From Streptomyces sp. YPW6 (GTDB taxonomy: Bacteria; Actinomycetota; Actinomycetes; Streptomycetales; Streptomycetaceae), in assembly GCF_018866325.1 (NCBI RefSeq), contig NZ_CP076457.1, positions 2,701,001 through 2,765,000 of the forward strand: DNA of 64,000 bases, written 5' to 3'. The position numbers were made by a program, and so were the translations under genes. Each line of letters begins with the position of its first letter. Positions within the stretch are counted from its first letter, which is position 1. This document shows, piece after piece, positions 49,030-57,528 of the stretch. The notes below the pieces were generated by a model. That model worked only from the letters and a program-made list of their open reading frames with translations. It was not told the origin of the DNA and did no database searches.

Positions 49030-51467
49030 ACAGCCTTCTCCTCGGGCTCGGGCGGGCGGGCGAGCAGCAGGCGCACCACCGGCTCGACCGCGTCGGCCCT
49101 GGCCGGATCGAGGCCGGGTCCGAATCCTCGGGTCGCCGGGGCCGCGGCGTCGCGGCGGGCGCCCTCGGGGACGGGCCCGCGCCCGACCAGCTCGCCGAGG
49201 GTGCGCCGTACGCCTGGCTCGTACGCGGAGAACGTGCGGCGCAGGAGCGGCAGCACATCGGTGAACAGATCGGCGGGGACACCGGTCAGCCAGGTGTCGA
49301 CGAGGCCGAGCAGCCGCTCGTCGTGGATCAGCAGCATGCCGCCACCCGACGCGCCGCCGACGAATCCCTCGATCCAGGCGGCGGCGTCGGCGGGCGGAGT
49401 TCCGGGCGAGAGCGCCAGGCCCATCAGCCGGGCCGCCTCGTCCTCCGCCAGCCGTCCTTCGTCCAGGAGCAGCCGGGTGGCCCGGCCCCTGATGATCCCG
49501 GCGACCGCGTCCCGGACCGCCAGTGCGTGCAGGACGGCGTCCCAGCGCTTGCGCAGCCCCGTGCCCGGCTCCGCTCCGGTGTCCAGGAGGCAGATCGCCC
49601 CGTGCACCGCCTCCACCTGAGCGCGCAGCGCCGCGGCACCGTCCTGGTCGAGGCCGGTGCAGACGGGCGGCAGGCCGACGCAGATCCGCTCCGCGAGCCC
49701 GGCGGCGACCTCCGCGAGCGCCGCCGTGTCCGTGGAGCGCACATCTCCGTAGCGCAGGGAACGGGCCAGGGCCGGCAGCGCGTCCGCGAGGTGGACGACG
49801 TCCGCGTCGAGTGCGGCCCGGTCGGCGAGGGCCTTCATCACGACGGGCAGCGCTTCCGGCAGTCCGGCCAGGAGGCAGTGCTCGGCGAGTGCGGTGACAT
49901 CGGCCAGCGAGGTCGCCGCCGCGGCCTGCGACTCGGCCTTCGCGGTCGCGGCGGTGAGCACGGTCGTGCCCCACATGCCGGCTTCGGCGACCCGGACGTG
50001 CAGTTCCGGTTCCCAGCGCAGCCGCCAGCTCTCCCGGAAGGTGCCGGTGCTTCCCCGCCCCACGACCGGGTCGCCCCAGCCGACGTCGAGGAGGCGCAGC
50101 CGGTGCAGGAGGCGGCTGCGGGCGGCGTCGGTCTCCTTGCGCAGGTCCAGGTCCAGCTCGCGTTCCGACGCCTCCGGCTTGATCCGGAGGGTGCGCTGGC
50201 TGCGGGTCAGGTCCCGTTGCAGGGGAACGGCCGGGGCGGTTTCCGGCACCTCGCCGAGGCGCTCGCCGACGATCAGCCGGTCCTGGACGAGGGCGAGCGG
50301 GACGTCGGAGCCCTCGCACATGACGGCCCGCACGGCGTCGGTCGTCTCGCCCAGGCCGGCCAACGGGCGGCCGCGGAGAGCGGCGAGGGTCTCGGCGAGC
50401 CGGACGGCCTCGATGACGTGGGCGGTGGAGACGAACCGGTCCTCGCCGCGCAGCAGTCCGGCGACCTTGGTCATCCAGCGCTCGATCGGCCGGTCGGCCG
50501 CCTCGAAAAGGTGCCCGTACCAGCCGGGCGAGTCGATCCCGGCCCCGTATCCGCTCTGCCGGGCCAGGCGGCGGTGGGTCCACGGCACCCAGGTCAGGTC
50601 CGTCCTGACCTTCGGGAGCCCCTTGAGCAGGGCGCGGTCGGCGGCGAGCGTGGTGCGCCCCGCGAGAGCGGCGACGTGCCAGGCGCCGCAGACGACGGCG
50701 ACGGCGTCCCCGAACTCCTTGCGCGCGGTCCGCAGCTGAATCCGCATGTACGCCTCGCGTACGGCGTCGCGCGGCTGCCCGCCGTCGCCGTAGGCCTCGC
50801 GGAGCGCGCCCATCGCCTCCGCCAGCGCGGCGAACGGGGCGAGGACGTCGTCGGGCGTGCCGCCGGGAGACGTGCCTTCGGCGCCTGCGGCGCGGCCGTG
50901 ACCCGGGCCGTCGCCGCCCGGCGAGCGGTGTTCGACGATGTCCTCCCACCAGCGCTCGGGATCGTCGTGCCCGGCGGCCCCGGCGAGCACCCGGATCGGG
51001 TCGACGACCGGCGTGACCTGTTCTTCCTCCTCGCGCTCCGGCCGGTGCGGGGGCTCCTTGAGGGCGAGGGAGTGGGCGGCGGGCAGGTCGATGAAGCGGA
51101 CGGGGACGTCGTGGTCGAGGGCCCAGCGGATGGCCACCCACTCGGGCGAGAACGCGGCCATCGGCCAGAAGGAGGCCCGCCCCGGATCGTCCACGGCGTG
51201 CGCGAGCAGCGCGACGGGCGGGCGCATGGCCGGGTCGGCGGCCAGGGGCACCAGCGCGTCTCCTTCGGGCGGCCCCTCGACGAGGACGGCGGCCGGGCGG
51301 GTCGCCCGGAGCGCGGCGAGGACCGCGCGGGCCGACCCGGGGCCGTGGTGCCGCACTCCCAGGAGCCAGGGCCCGGCGGCCGGGCGGGGCCTCGGTCCGG
51401 GCTGTCCGGTCGCGGCGCCCGTCCCGGCGTGGACCGGCGTCACGGCGGCGGCCGGTGTTCCGCTCAT
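49026..51467 (-). CDS. DUF5682 family protein of a MoxR-VWA system
   Basis: 813 residues, soluble. The N-terminal domain has LLGVRHHGPGSARAVLAAL (about 34-52) and VLVEGPPEGDALV, sequence features I associate with DUF5682, whose fold may relate to ChaN/TraB proteins. The remaining about 550 residues are helical and of no known activity. Overlaps the MoxR stop and VWA start by 4 bases each (ATGA), so the three are made together. Confidence 0.82.
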   Translation of the reverse strand: MSGTPAAAVTPVHAGTGAATGQPGPRPRPAAGPWLLGVRHHGPGSARAVLAALRATRPAAVLVEGPPEGDALVPLAADPAMRPPVALLAHAVDDPGRASFWPMAAFSPEWVAIRWALDHDVPVRFIDLPAAHSLALKEPPHRPEREEEEQVTPVVDPIRVLAGAAGHDDPERWWEDIVEHRSPGGDGPGHGRAAGAEGTSPGGTPDDVLAPFAALAEAMGALREAYGDGGQPRDAVREAYMRIQLRTARKEFGDAVAVVCGAWHVAALAGRTTLAADRALLKGLPKVRTDLTWVPWTHRRLARQSGYGAGIDSPGWYGHLFEAADRPIERWMTKVAGLLRGEDRFVSTAHVIEAVRLAETLAALRGRPLAGLGETTDAVRAVMCEGSDVPLALVQDRLIVGERLGEVPETAPAVPLQRDLTRSQRTLRIKPEASERELDLDLRKETDAARSRLLHRLRLLDVGWGDPVVGRGSTGTFRESWRLRWEPELHVRVAEAGMWGTTVLTAATAKAESQAAAATSLADVTALAEHCLLAGLPEALPVVMKALADRAALDADVVHLADALPALARSLRYGDVRSTDTAALAEVAAGLAERICVGLPPVCTGLDQDGAAALRAQVEAVHGAICLLDTGAEPGTGLRKRWDAVLHALAVRDAVAGIIRGRATRLLLDEGRLAEDEAARLMGLALSPGTPPADAAAWIEGFVGGASGGGMLLIHDERLLGLVDTWLTGVPADLFTDVLPLLRRTFSAYEPGVRRTLGELVGRGPVPEGARRDAAAPATRGFGPGLDPARADAVEPVVRLLLARPPEPEEKAV

Positions 51468-52588
51468 GCGGACACCTCGCGGCAGGCGCGGTAGAAGTCC
51501 TTCCAGCCGTCCCGCTCGCGGACCACGGTCTCCAGATACTCCTGCCAGACCACCCGGTCCGCCGCGGGGTCCCGGACGACCGCGCCGAGGATGCCCGCCG
51601 CGACGTCACCGGGGCGCAGGACGCCGTCGCCGAAGTGGGCGGCGAGAGCGAGGCCGCTCGTGACGACGGAGATCGCCTCGGCCGTGGAGAGCGTTCCGGA
51701 GGGGGACTTGAGCTTGGTGCGCCCGTCGGTGGTCACCCCGTCACGCAGTTCGCGGAAGACCGTCACCACGCGCCGGATCTCGCTCAGCCCCTCCGGGGAC
51801 GCGGGCAGGTCGAGCGAGCGGCCGATCTGGTCGACGCGCCGGGACACGATGTCGACCTCGGCGTCCGGCGTCTCGGGCAGCGGCAGCACCACGGTGTTGA
51901 ACCGTCGGCGCAGCGCACTGGACAACTCGTTGACGCCGCGGTCGCGGTCGTTGGCCGTGGCGATGAGGTTGAACCCGCGGACGGCCTGGACCTCCTGTCC
52001 CAGCTCGGGGACGGGAAGCGTCTTCTCGGACAGGATCGTGATGAGCGAGTCCTGCACATCGGCGGGGATGCGGGTCAGCTCCTCGACCCGAGCGGTCATG
52101 CCCTCGGACATGGCCCGCATCAGCGGACTGGGCACCAGAGCGTCGCGGCTGGGTCCGTGGGCCAGCAGCTGGGCGTAGTTCCACCCGTAACGGACGGCTT
52201 CCTCGGGCGTGCCCGCGGTGCCCTGCACGAGCAGTGTCGAGTCGCCGCTGACGGCGGCCGCGAGATGCTCGGACACCCAGGTCTTGGCCGTGCCCGGGAC
52301 ACCGAGCAGGAGCAGCGCGCGGTCGGTGGCGAGCGTGGTCACGGCCACCTCGACCAGGCGGCGCGGGCCCACGTACTTCGGGGTGATCACCGTCCCGTCC
52401 GCCAGGGTCCCGCCCAGCAGATAGGTGGCGACGGCCCACGGCGACAGCCGCCAACGGGCCGGCCTGGGACGGTCGTCGGCGGCCGCGAGCGCCTTCAGCT
52501 CGTCGGCGAACGCGTCCTCCGCGTGCGGGCGCAGTGCCTGGGCGCCGGTCTCCGGCTCGACGGCCGCGGTGGTGTTGGACACGGTCAT
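51464..52588 (-). CDS. MoxR-type AAA+ ATPase
   Basis: 374 residues. Walker A G96-VPGTAKT103, a Walker B-equivalent VEELTRIPADVQDSLITILSEK, sensor 1 FNLIATANDRDRG and Arg-finger LSSALRRRFN; C-terminal lid domain. MoxR ATPases act as chaperones that insert or activate metal-containing or VWA partners. ATG 52588 follows GGAGGGGGAG. First gene of the MoxR-DUF5682-VWA operon, divergent from SWIM. Confidence 0.93.
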   Translation of the reverse strand: MTVSNTTAAVEPETGAQALRPHAEDAFADELKALAAADDRPRPARWRLSPWAVATYLLGGTLADGTVITPKYVGPRRLVEVAVTTLATDRALLLLGVPGTAKTWVSEHLAAAVSGDSTLLVQGTAGTPEEAVRYGWNYAQLLAHGPSRDALVPSPLMRAMSEGMTARVEELTRIPADVQDSLITILSEKTLPVPELGQEVQAVRGFNLIATANDRDRGVNELSSALRRRFNTVVLPLPETPDAEVDIVSRRVDQIGRSLDLPASPEGLSEIRRVVTVFRELRDGVTTDGRTKLKSPSGTLSTAEAISVVTSGLALAAHFGDGVLRPGDVAAGILGAVVRDPAADRVVWQEYLETVVRERDGWKDFYRACREVSA

Positions 52589-52785
52589 GGCTCCCCCTCC
52601 AGATCGGTCGACCCGATGTGATGACCACCGTGCACCATGCCACTGACAACGGCCCCTGACCTGCTGCTCCTTACGCGTCAGAGCCCGTCGGAGGGCGCGT
52701 GCCCCACCCACCTCGGACCGCTACCTCGGACCGCCGCCTCCCCGGTCGGAGGGGATTGTCAGTGGCGCCCCCTACCGTCGGAGAC

Positions 52786-54198
52786 ATGCAGCTATCTCAC
52801 GGGGGAGAACCTTCGCCCACCGGCGTCCCGATGGCGCGCTGGTCGGTGGAGCAGGTGCTGGCACTGGCTCCTGACGCAGCATCACGCAAGGCGGCCATGC
52901 GCCTCGGCGCGGCCGGTCCGTGGTCCGGCACGGGGTCCGATGCGACGGGCGCGGTGTGGGGCCTGTGCGAGGGAAGCGGAAGCACGCCGTATCGGACGGT
53001 GGTCGACACCACGGGGCCCGCCTACGCGTGCAGTTGCCCGAGCCGGAGGTTTCCGTGCAAGCACGCGCTGGGGCTGTTGCTGCTCCGGACATCCGACGAC
53101 ATCGCGTTCCGGCCCGCCGAGCCGGCCGACTGGGCCCGGACGTGGCTGGCGGACCGGCGCGCACGCGCGGCGCGGAAGGGCGGTCCGGCGGGCGACGCCA
53201 GCCCGCGTGGCACCGCCGACCCGGCCGCCGCCCGAAAGCGGGCGGAGCGCCGCGCGGAGCGGGTCACGGGCGGCGCCCGGGAATTGGAACAGCGCCTGGC
53301 CGACGTGCTGCGCGGCGGACTGGCGGCGACCGACCGATCGGAGTACGGCGTGTGGGAGGAGACCGCGGCCCGCATGGTCGACGCCCAGGCTCCCGGTCTC
53401 GCCTCCCGTGTGCGGGAGCTGGGCGCGATCACCGGGTCCGGGCCCGGCTGGCCGGTCCGGTTGCTGGAGGAGTGCGCCCTGCTCCATCTGCTGGACACGG
53501 CCTGGCTCGGCCGTGACCGGCTCCCGGATCCGCTGGCAGCGACCGTGCGGACGAGAGTGGGGCTGCCCATGTCCGCCGAAGGCCCCCCGGTCCGCGACCG
53601 CTGGCTGGTCCTCGCGCAGTACGACACCCCGGACGGCAGGATCGTCGCTCGCCGGATCTGGCTGTACGGGCGGGGGTCGCACCGCACCGCCCTGCTGCTC
53701 TCGTTCGGTGCGGCGGGCCGGTCACCCGCGCAGGCGCTGCCGGTCGGGGTGACGATCGACGCCGAGCTGACGCCGTATCCGGGCGGCGGGCAGCTCCGGG
53801 CGGAGCTCGGTGAGCAGTTCGGGGCCACGCCCGCGGCCGGTCCACCGCCGGGGATCGCCGCAGCGGCCGCACCGGCCGTGTACGGGAACGCCCTGCGGGA
53901 CGACCCCTGGCTGGACGCCTGGCCGGTCACCCTGCGCGACGTCATACCCGTGCCGTCCAAGGACGGCTGGCAGGTGGTCGATGCCCACACGGAGTCCGCA
54001 GCCGCGCTGCCGGTGGCCCCGGCCGCATTGTCCCGGCCGGGCCTCTGGAAGCTCGTCGCCCTGTCCGGGGGTGCCCCGGTCACGGTGTTCGGCGAGATCG
54101 GGCACCGCGGCTTCGACCCGTTCGCGGCCTGGGATCCGGGCGAGGGGGAGGAATGCGAAGGCGTCATGGGCAGCGGATCGGTCGTCCGACTGATCTGA
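52786..54198 (+). CDS. SWIM zinc-finger protein
   Basis: 470 residues. Zn ligands C82-x-C84-x6-C91-x-H93 in YACSCPSRRFPCKH form a SWIM domain, usually binding DNA or protein. After it, helical and beta domains without recognised motifs (RWLVLAQYDTPDGRIVARRIW). The neighbours (MoxR operon and DUF5691) are regular partners of SWIM proteins. ATG 52786 is used; ATG 52831 (MARWSVEQVLALAP) is equally possible, as neither has a well-spaced ribosome-binding site. Confidence 0.88.
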   Translation: MQLSHGGEPSPTGVPMARWSVEQVLALAPDAASRKAAMRLGAAGPWSGTGSDATGAVWGLCEGSGSTPYRTVVDTTGPAYACSCPSRRFPCKHALGLLLLRTSDDIAFRPAEPADWARTWLADRRARAARKGGPAGDASPRGTADPAAARKRAERRAERVTGGARELEQRLADVLRGGLAATDRSEYGVWEETAARMVDAQAPGLASRVRELGAITGSGPGWPVRLLEECALLHLLDTAWLGRDRLPDPLAATVRTRVGLPMSAEGPPVRDRWLVLAQYDTPDGRIVARRIWLYGRGSHRTALLLSFGAAGRSPAQALPVGVTIDAELTPYPGGGQLRAELGEQFGATPAAGPPPGIAAAAAPAVYGNALRDDPWLDAWPVTLRDVIPVPSKDGWQVVDAHTESAAALPVAPAALSRPGLWKLVALSGGAPVTVFGEIGHRGFDPFAAWDPGEGEECEGVMGSGSVVRLI

Positions 54199-54540
54199 TC
54201 CGCCGGGCCGACGGAACAAGCGGACCGCCGGAACAAGCGGACCGCCGGGACGAGGGACTGGCGTCCTGGCGGGCCGACGGAACGAGCGGACCCGGCGGGC
54301 CAAGAGGTGACGTCGTGGCGAACCGGCGGGACGAGTGGGTCGACGGGCCCCCTCGCCGTGCCCGCGCACCCGCCCCACCCGCTTCGCCGCCCTGTCCGCC
54401 GCTTCCCTCAGCCGCCCCGTCCGCCTGCCTCAGTCCACTCCCCTTGTCAGCCGTCCTCGGTCAGCCATCTCCGGCCCCCAGTCCGCCATCAGCGCCGCCC
54501 GCTGTCCGCTGTCCGCTGTCCGCTGTCCGCTGTCCGCGCA
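54199..54540. repeat. degenerate tandem repeats between SWIM and DUF5691 genes
   Basis: No supportable gene. At 54209-54300 variants of ccgacggaacaagcggaccg recur (cggaacaagcggaccgcc, cggaacgagcggaccc). At about 54498-54536 the 7-mer gctgtcc occurs five times head to tail. The first set resembles units in the repeat region at 59154-59415. Function unknown. Confidence 0.65.
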
Positions 54541-54565
54541 TCCCTGCCACGGAAGGGGATATGAG

Positions 54566-56241
54566 ATGCCCCAGACCACCCGCCCCACAGCAATGACCAT
54601 CGGCGCAACCACACCCGCATCCCGTTCCGCATCAGCATCCCCACCCGCATCCGGAGGCCACCTCCCCTGGGAGGACCTGGTCACCTCGGCCCTCCTGGGG
54701 ACCGACCGCCGCCCTCCGGCAGTACACGGCACAGGGTCGGCCGATGCCCCCGCGGTTCTGCTGGACGCCGCCGCGCTGCACACCGTGCGGCGGCGGGCCG
54801 GGCTGCTGCCCGCCGTGCCGGAGGCCCGGCCCGAGCCCGCCGCCCCGGATCCGCGCCCGGCGCTTCCGAGGCCGCCCGGCACCGGCTCGCCCACCTGCTG
54901 GCCGACCGGTCCACGCCCTCGGGCGGTGGACGGCGCGGGACCGCGCCCGACCTCACCGAGCTCATCCCGCAGTGGCTGGCCATCGCCAACCGGCGCGGCT
55001 TCCGCGCCCCGGCGGCCCTGTTGCCCCCGCTGCTGGACGCCGCCCGCGCGCGTACGGACCTGCGCCCGCAGGCGCTCGCGTTCGCCGGGCCGCGCGGCAG
55101 GTGGCTGGCCGGGCTGAACCCCGACTGGAAGTTCGCCCTGCGGGACTCCGCGCGCGGCACGCCGCAGGACGCCCTGACGGACCCGGACACGGTGGCCCGG
55201 CTGTGGGAGGAGGGGCTGTTCGCGGAGCGGGTCGCGCTGCTCGACGCGGTACGGGCACAGGATCCGCCCGCCGCGCTCGCCCTGCTCGCCACCACCTGGC
55301 CGACCGAACGGGCCGAGGACCGGCTGATGTTCCTGGATTCCCTGCGGTCGGGGCTCGGCGACGCGGACGAGCCATTCCTGGAGCAGGCCCTGTCCGACCG
55401 CAGCCGCAATGTCCGCGCCACCGCCGCCGAGCTGCTCTCCGCCCTCCCCGCGTCGGCGCTCGCCGGACGGATGGCGGCCCGCGCGCTGTCCTGCGTGCAC
55501 CCGGACCGTACGGGGGACGCCGCTTCCATCGCCGTGGAGGCACCGCACGAGTGCGACGCGGGAATGCAGCGCGACGGCATCGTGGCGGTCCCGCCGACGG
55601 GCCGGGGCGAGCGGTCCTGGTGGCTCGGACAGCTGGTGGAGGCGGCCCCGCTCGGCGTCTGGGAGGTGCGGTTCGGCGGGCGCCCGGCCGAAGAGATCGT
55701 GGCCCTGCCCGTCGCCGACGACTGGGCCGACGAGCTGCACACCGCGTGGTGCCGGGCGGCGGCACGGCAGCGGAATCCGCGGTGGTCCCGGGCCTTGCTG
55801 GGACGTCCGTCGGAGCCGGTGGCGAGCGGTCCCGGGACGGCGTCGATCGCCGAGCGCTCGAAGCTCCTGGCCGTTCTGGACGAAGGGGAACGCGCCTCCT
55901 GGGTGGCCGGCTTCATCGCGGCACACGGCCTGTCGGAGGCGTTCCAGCTGCTCGGAGTGTGCACGGTCCCCTGGACCGGGCCGCTCGGGCGTGCGGTGGT
56001 CGACGCGCTCGACATCGCGCGGGACGGCGGGAGCTATCCGTGGAGCTTCAGCGGCGTGATGGGCCTCGCGGAACGCTGTCTGGATCCGGCCGAGGCCGAC
56101 CGGCTGGAGGTTCTCACGGCCGCACAGGACGAGCGGGAGGGCGCGTCGCCCGGGGCCGGCGGCTATTGGTCCGAGGCCTTCCAGCGCCTGGTCTCCACCC
56201 TGCGGCTGCGCGCCGCGATGGAGGCGGAGCTGATGACCTGA
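54566..56241 (+). pseudogene. DUF5691 family gene with an apparent single-base frameshift
   Basis: Two frames together encode one protein. From ATG 54566 (AAGGGG 9 bases upstream) the first frame gives the N-terminus with PWEDLVTSALLGTDRRPPAV and continues to about PAAPDPRP. From about 54841-54862 the protein logically continues one base earlier in phase: ASEAARHRLAHLLADR, APDLTELIPQWLAIANRRG, then RGRWLAGLNPDWKFALR to the end. An intact version needs one extra base, for example G in gcgcccgg(g)cgcttcc. Role in the MoxR-VWA locus is unknown. It may be a real mutation or a sequencing error in a GC-rich run. Confidence 0.8.
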
Positions 56242-56317
56242 AGGCCTGTTCCTGAAGGCTCTCTGATCTTGAACAACCTCTCGGGTAGGGTGGCGCGACA
56301 GTTCGAAGGGGGAGCGG

Positions 56318-56845
56318 ATGATCAAGGGGCAAGTGCTGCGAGCGGTGGCCGTGGTGGGCCTGTCAGGGGTACTCATCACGGGATGCAACGACTCTGAAGG
56401 TGCGAATCGCTCGGACCAGCCCTCGGTCTCCTCCTCCTCGTCGATTGAGCCGGTCTCGGCGAAGGCGCAGGCTGCCGAGAAGGTGAAGCTCGCCGTTGAG
56501 GAGCGCATCTCGGTGGATGAAGGGCAGTTCGGCTCGGGCACGAACTCACCCTGCTCGACGTCGTCGCCTCAGATGTTCACTGCGCAGTGCAAGGCAGCAG
56601 CCGATGCCACGTCCGAGGCTGCCGGCCTGGCCTTGCGCGAGATCAATGGGCACCAGGGCTTCGCGACGCTCGATTCCGTCGCCCGGAAGCTCCAGGACGC
56701 AGTTCGAACCTACGGAACCTTGGGATGTGCCACGGGCCCGACGGCAGCGGACACGCGCAAGGCATGCCTGGAGTCGGCTGCTGTCATCGCGCGGGGGTTT
56801 CCGGACTTGCGGAGCGGGGCCAATCTGGGGCTGGCGGGTAAGTAG
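56318..56845 (+). CDS. orphan lipoprotein, lower-GC than neighbours
   Basis: 175 residues. Signal with lipobox LITGC (Cys about residue 23), a Ser-rich linker (SVSSSSSIEP), then a helical domain of 110 residues with four Cys (CSTSS, AQCKAA, LGCATG, KACLES), likely two disulfides. Base composition is visibly less GC-rich than flanking genes and neutral codons appear, suggesting acquisition. ATG 56318 follows GGGGGAG. No family recognised. Confidence 0.75.
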   Translation: MIKGQVLRAVAVVGLSGVLITGCNDSEGANRSDQPSVSSSSSIEPVSAKAQAAEKVKLAVEERISVDEGQFGSGTNSPCSTSSPQMFTAQCKAAADATSEAAGLALREINGHQGFATLDSVARKLQDAVRTYGTLGCATGPTAADTRKACLESAAVIARGFPDLRSGANLGLAGK

Positions 56846-56915
56846 CCCCGGCAGAGACGCCGGGAACCGTTGACTGTGGACTGTGAGCGTCGGCCGCGAG
56901 CGCGACGAGGCGAGA

Positions 56916-57470
56916 TCATGCGGCTTGCGTGAGCTGGGGTGCTTCGGGCGGGCAGCGGTCGGGGCTCTTCTTCCCGCGGGTGATCCGGCGGGTCATGAGG
57001 GTGATGGCTGCCCCGGTGATCAGGGTCTCGGAGTGCTGGACGAGTCGTTCGTAGTCGCGTGCGTGCCTCCGGGCGTGCATCGTCCAGGCCCAGGTCCGTT
57101 CGACGACCCAGCGACGGGGCAGCACGATGAAGCCTGAGGAGTCCTTCGGGCGGCTGACGGTCTTGTTCGTGAGCCATAGGTGCTTCTTCGCCCAGGTCAC
57201 GAGCTTTCCCGCGTGGGCGGAGTCGGGCCAGACGATGGTGATCTCGGGGTGCATCAGGCGGAGGCGGAAGAGGACTTCCTTGGCCGCGTGACTGTCGTGG
57301 AGGTCAGCGGGGGTCACCATCACGAACAGGGGAAGGCCGCGGGTGTCGACGACGAGGTGCCGCTTGCGGCCGTTGATCTTCTTGCCCGCGTCGTAGCCGC
57401 GGGAGTCCTTCCCGACGGTCTCGGCGGCCTTGACGGACTGGGAGTCGATCACGGTGGCGACCGCTCGGGG
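56916..57470 (-). pseudogene. IS5-family transposase remnant (C-terminal part)
   Basis: About 180 codons encoding the DDE half: VIDSQSVKAAETVGKDSRGYDAGKKINGRKRH, later DSHAAKEVL, VWPDSAHAGKL and the C-terminal PRRWVVERTWAW with catalytic Glu. The N-terminal half and upstream end are missing. An in-frame TAA lies just upstream near 57475. It is therefore non-functional. The element's outer repeats were not found. Confidence 0.85.
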
Positions 57471-57528
57471 GCCTTTTTACGCCAGCGTAGGAGCCAAGGC
57501 TCCTCAGATCGAGGCTTGGAAACAGGCA

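Noticed and set aside
54498..54536. CRISPR-like repeat array
   Set aside because: The units are only 7 bases, contiguous and without spacers.
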